Source of the DNA: JACVRW01 sp036407035
Lineage (GTDB): Bacteria > Actinomycetota > Thermoleophilia > Solirubrobacterales > Thermoleophilaceae
Assembly (NCBI GenBank): GCA_036407035.1
Contig: DASXAA010000186.1
Location: 1-64,000, forward strand
Length of the DNA: 64,000 nt
Reading direction: 5' to 3'
The position numbers and the translations under genes were made by a program. The notes under the pieces were generated by a model. It worked only from the letters and a program-made list of their open reading frames with translations, did no database searches and was not told the DNA's origin. Positions 62,614 to 64,000 of this stretch are shown here, one piece after another. Position 1 is the stretch's first letter; each line of letters starts with the position of its first letter.

Positions 62614-64000
62614 ATGGACGTCACCACCCGCTCCGCGGTCGAGCTCGCCCGGGCCGTCCGGGCTCGCGAGCTGACCGCTCGCGACGTGGTCGAGGCACAT
62701 ATCGAGCTCTACGAGCGCTTTCACCCGCGCGTGAACGCGATCGTGGCTCCGCGTTTCGATGCGGCCCGCGCCGACGCCGACGCCGCCGACGCCCGCATCG
62801 CCGCCGCGGCGCCGGGCGACGAGCTGCCGCCGCTCCTCGGCGTGCCCTGCACGATGAAGGAGGTCTTCGCCGTCGAGGGGATGCCGCACTCGAGCGGCCT
62901 CCTCGCCCGCCGCGGGGTGCGCGCGAGCGAGACCGCTCCCGCCGCTCGGCGGATGCTCGACGCGGGGGCGATCCTTCTCGGGCTGACCAACACGTCCGAG
63001 CTGGCGCTCTGGATCGAGACCGACAACCGCGTCTACGGGCGCACGAGCAACCCCTACGACCCCGCCCGCATGGCAGGCGGCTCCTCGGGGGGCGAGGGCG
63101 CCGCGGTCGGCTGCGGCGCCTCTGCGATCGGCCTCGGCACCGACATCGGCGGCTCGATCCGCATCCCCGCGTTCTGCTGCGGCGTGTTCGGCCACAAGCC
63201 CTCGCTGGGGCTCGTGCCACACACCGGTCTCTACCCCGCCGCTCACGGCGAGTCCAAGCGCCTGCTCGCCGTCGGGCCGCTCGCGCGCCGCGCCGAGGAC
63301 CTGATGCCGCTGATGAGGATCCTGTCGGGTCCCGACGGCGAGGACCCGCTCCTCGGGCCGGCCGAGCTCGGCGATCCGGCCGCCGTGTCGTTCGAGGGCA
63401 TGCGCGTGTTGATCAGCGAGCACGCCTTCCTCCAGCCGGTCAGCCGGGAGCTGCTCGCGGCGCGCGAGCAGGCCGCCGGCGCGCTCGCCGCCGCCGGCGC
63501 CCGCATCGAGCGCCTGAGCATGCCGCGGATGCGCCGCATCGTGGAGCCCATGCTCGCGGCCGTGTCGGACTCCGGCAACGCCACCGTGCGCGGGCTGCTC
63601 GCCGACGAGGGGCTCCTGCCGATCACCCTGCGCAGCGCGATGCGTCGCGGCGGGCCGCACACCGTCGCCCTGCGCCTCACCGCGATGGCCGAGCGCACCC
63701 AGCGTCTGACCCCGGCCCGCCGCGTCCGCAGGCTGATCGAGTGGGGCCGGGACTTCGCCGCCGAGCTGGCGGACACGATCGGCGACGGCGTCCTGCTCCA
63801 CCCTCCCCTGCCGTCCGTGGCCCGCAGGCACGGCCGCACCCACGGGCGCGTGCTGGTCCTCCAGCCGACCGCGGCGTTCAACCTCGCCGCGCTGCCGGTC
63901 ACCCAGGTCCCGCTCGGCATCGGGCCACACGGTTTGCCGCTCGGCGTCCAGGTGGCGGCGGCGCCGGGTCGCGACCACGTCGCGATCGCCGCCGCGCTCG
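62614..64000 (+). CDS. Amidase signature family enzyme (cut by right window edge)
   Basis: N-terminal 462 residues of an amidase; the gene continues past the window. The Ser-cisSer-Lys triad is present at Lys82 (in PCTMKEVF), Ser157 (GGSSGGE) and Ser181 (TDIGGSIRIPA), with the 75- and 24-residue spacing seen in fatty-acid amide hydrolase. It hydrolyses carbon-nitrogen amide bonds of small substrates. Start ATG 62614, 36 bases after the MFS stop; the two may be co-transcribed. No signal peptide is seen. It lacks GatB and GatC nearby, so it is not a tRNA amidotransferase subunit. Confidence 0.9.
   Translation, partial: MDVTTRSAVELARAVRARELTARDVVEAHIELYERFHPRVNAIVAPRFDAARADADAADARIAAAAPGDELPPLLGVPCTMKEVFAVEGMPHSSGLLARRGVRASETAPAARRMLDAGAILLGLTNTSELALWIETDNRVYGRTSNPYDPARMAGGSSGGEGAAVGCGASAIGLGTDIGGSIRIPAFCCGVFGHKPSLGLVPHTGLYPAAHGESKRLLAVGPLARRAEDLMPLMRILSGPDGEDPLLGPAELGDPAAVSFEGMRVLISEHAFLQPVSRELLAAREQAAGALAAAGARIERLSMPRMRRIVEPMLAAVSDSGNATVRGLLADEGLLPITLRSAMRRGGPHTVALRLTAMAERTQRLTPARRVRRLIEWGRDFAAELADTIGDGVLLHPPLPSVARRHGRTHGRVLVLQPTAAFNLAALPVTQVPLGIGPHGLPLGVQVAAAPGRDHVAIAAAL

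Overview
The window is about 64 kb of very GC-rich DNA with dense genes, many GTG and TTG starts, and many 4-base start/stop overlaps. Protein content points to an actinomycete-like bacterium. A SecDF fusion, a RuvC-RuvA-RuvB-YebC block, a large LAL-type LuxR regulator and large secreted proteins with DUF4082-like and FN3 domains would suit the class Thermoleophilia (Solirubrobacterales). That placement is inference from gene content; no rRNA or other marker gene is present. I found no tRNA, CRISPR array, phage or transposase gene.

Bases 1-34,340 are an envelope polysaccharide locus. The left part holds two DegT-type sugar aminotransferases, a Gfo/Idh sugar dehydrogenase, a NeuD/PglD-like acetyltransferase, an SDR epimerase and two glycosyltransferases. 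The middle (8.0-16.1 kb) is an assembly module: three free-standing Wzz-like proteins, a fourth Wzz-like domain fused to a Wzy/O-antigen-ligase-like polymerase, an initiating sugar-phosphate transferase and a Wzx-like flippase. No tyrosine kinase of the Wzc type accompanies them. Next come a 1,874-residue secreted repeat protein, a lipoprotein, an MFS transporter and a membrane-anchored beta-propeller protein (16.2-24.7 kb). From 24.8 to 31.6 kb are more sugar-nucleotide genes (epimerase, rmlC, rmlD, WbpD-like acetyltransferase, nucleotide-sugar dehydrogenase), a glycosyltransferase and a diacylglycerol-kinase-like protein. A LuxR-type protein with an atypical receiver, a nucleotidyltransferase homologue that has lost its nucleotide-binding loop, and an ECF-like sigma factor follow.

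Bases 34,378-42,780 are regulatory: a small duplicated protein, a 954-residue LAL regulator, the (p)ppGpp enzyme Rel, a membrane HD-GYP protein and a small secreted protein. Bases 42,791-52,464 are a conserved housekeeping run on the minus strand: yebC, ruvC, ruvA, ruvB, a zinc-ribbon/PAS protein, secDF, a small membrane protein and recJ.

Bases 52,521-64,000 are mixed metabolism: a flavin monooxygenase, an M29 aminopeptidase, the vitamin B6 synthase pair pdxT/pdxS, a secreted M1 peptidase, a secreted alpha/beta hydrolase, an RpiR regulator, a sugar-phosphate cytidylyltransferase, an MFS transporter and an amidase cut by the right edge. The most unusual items are the Wzz-Wzy fusion with its paralogue family, the loop-less nucleotidyltransferase, the exact 1,050-base repeats in the giant secreted gene, and a possible 164-base inverted-repeat element between rel and the HD-GYP gene.
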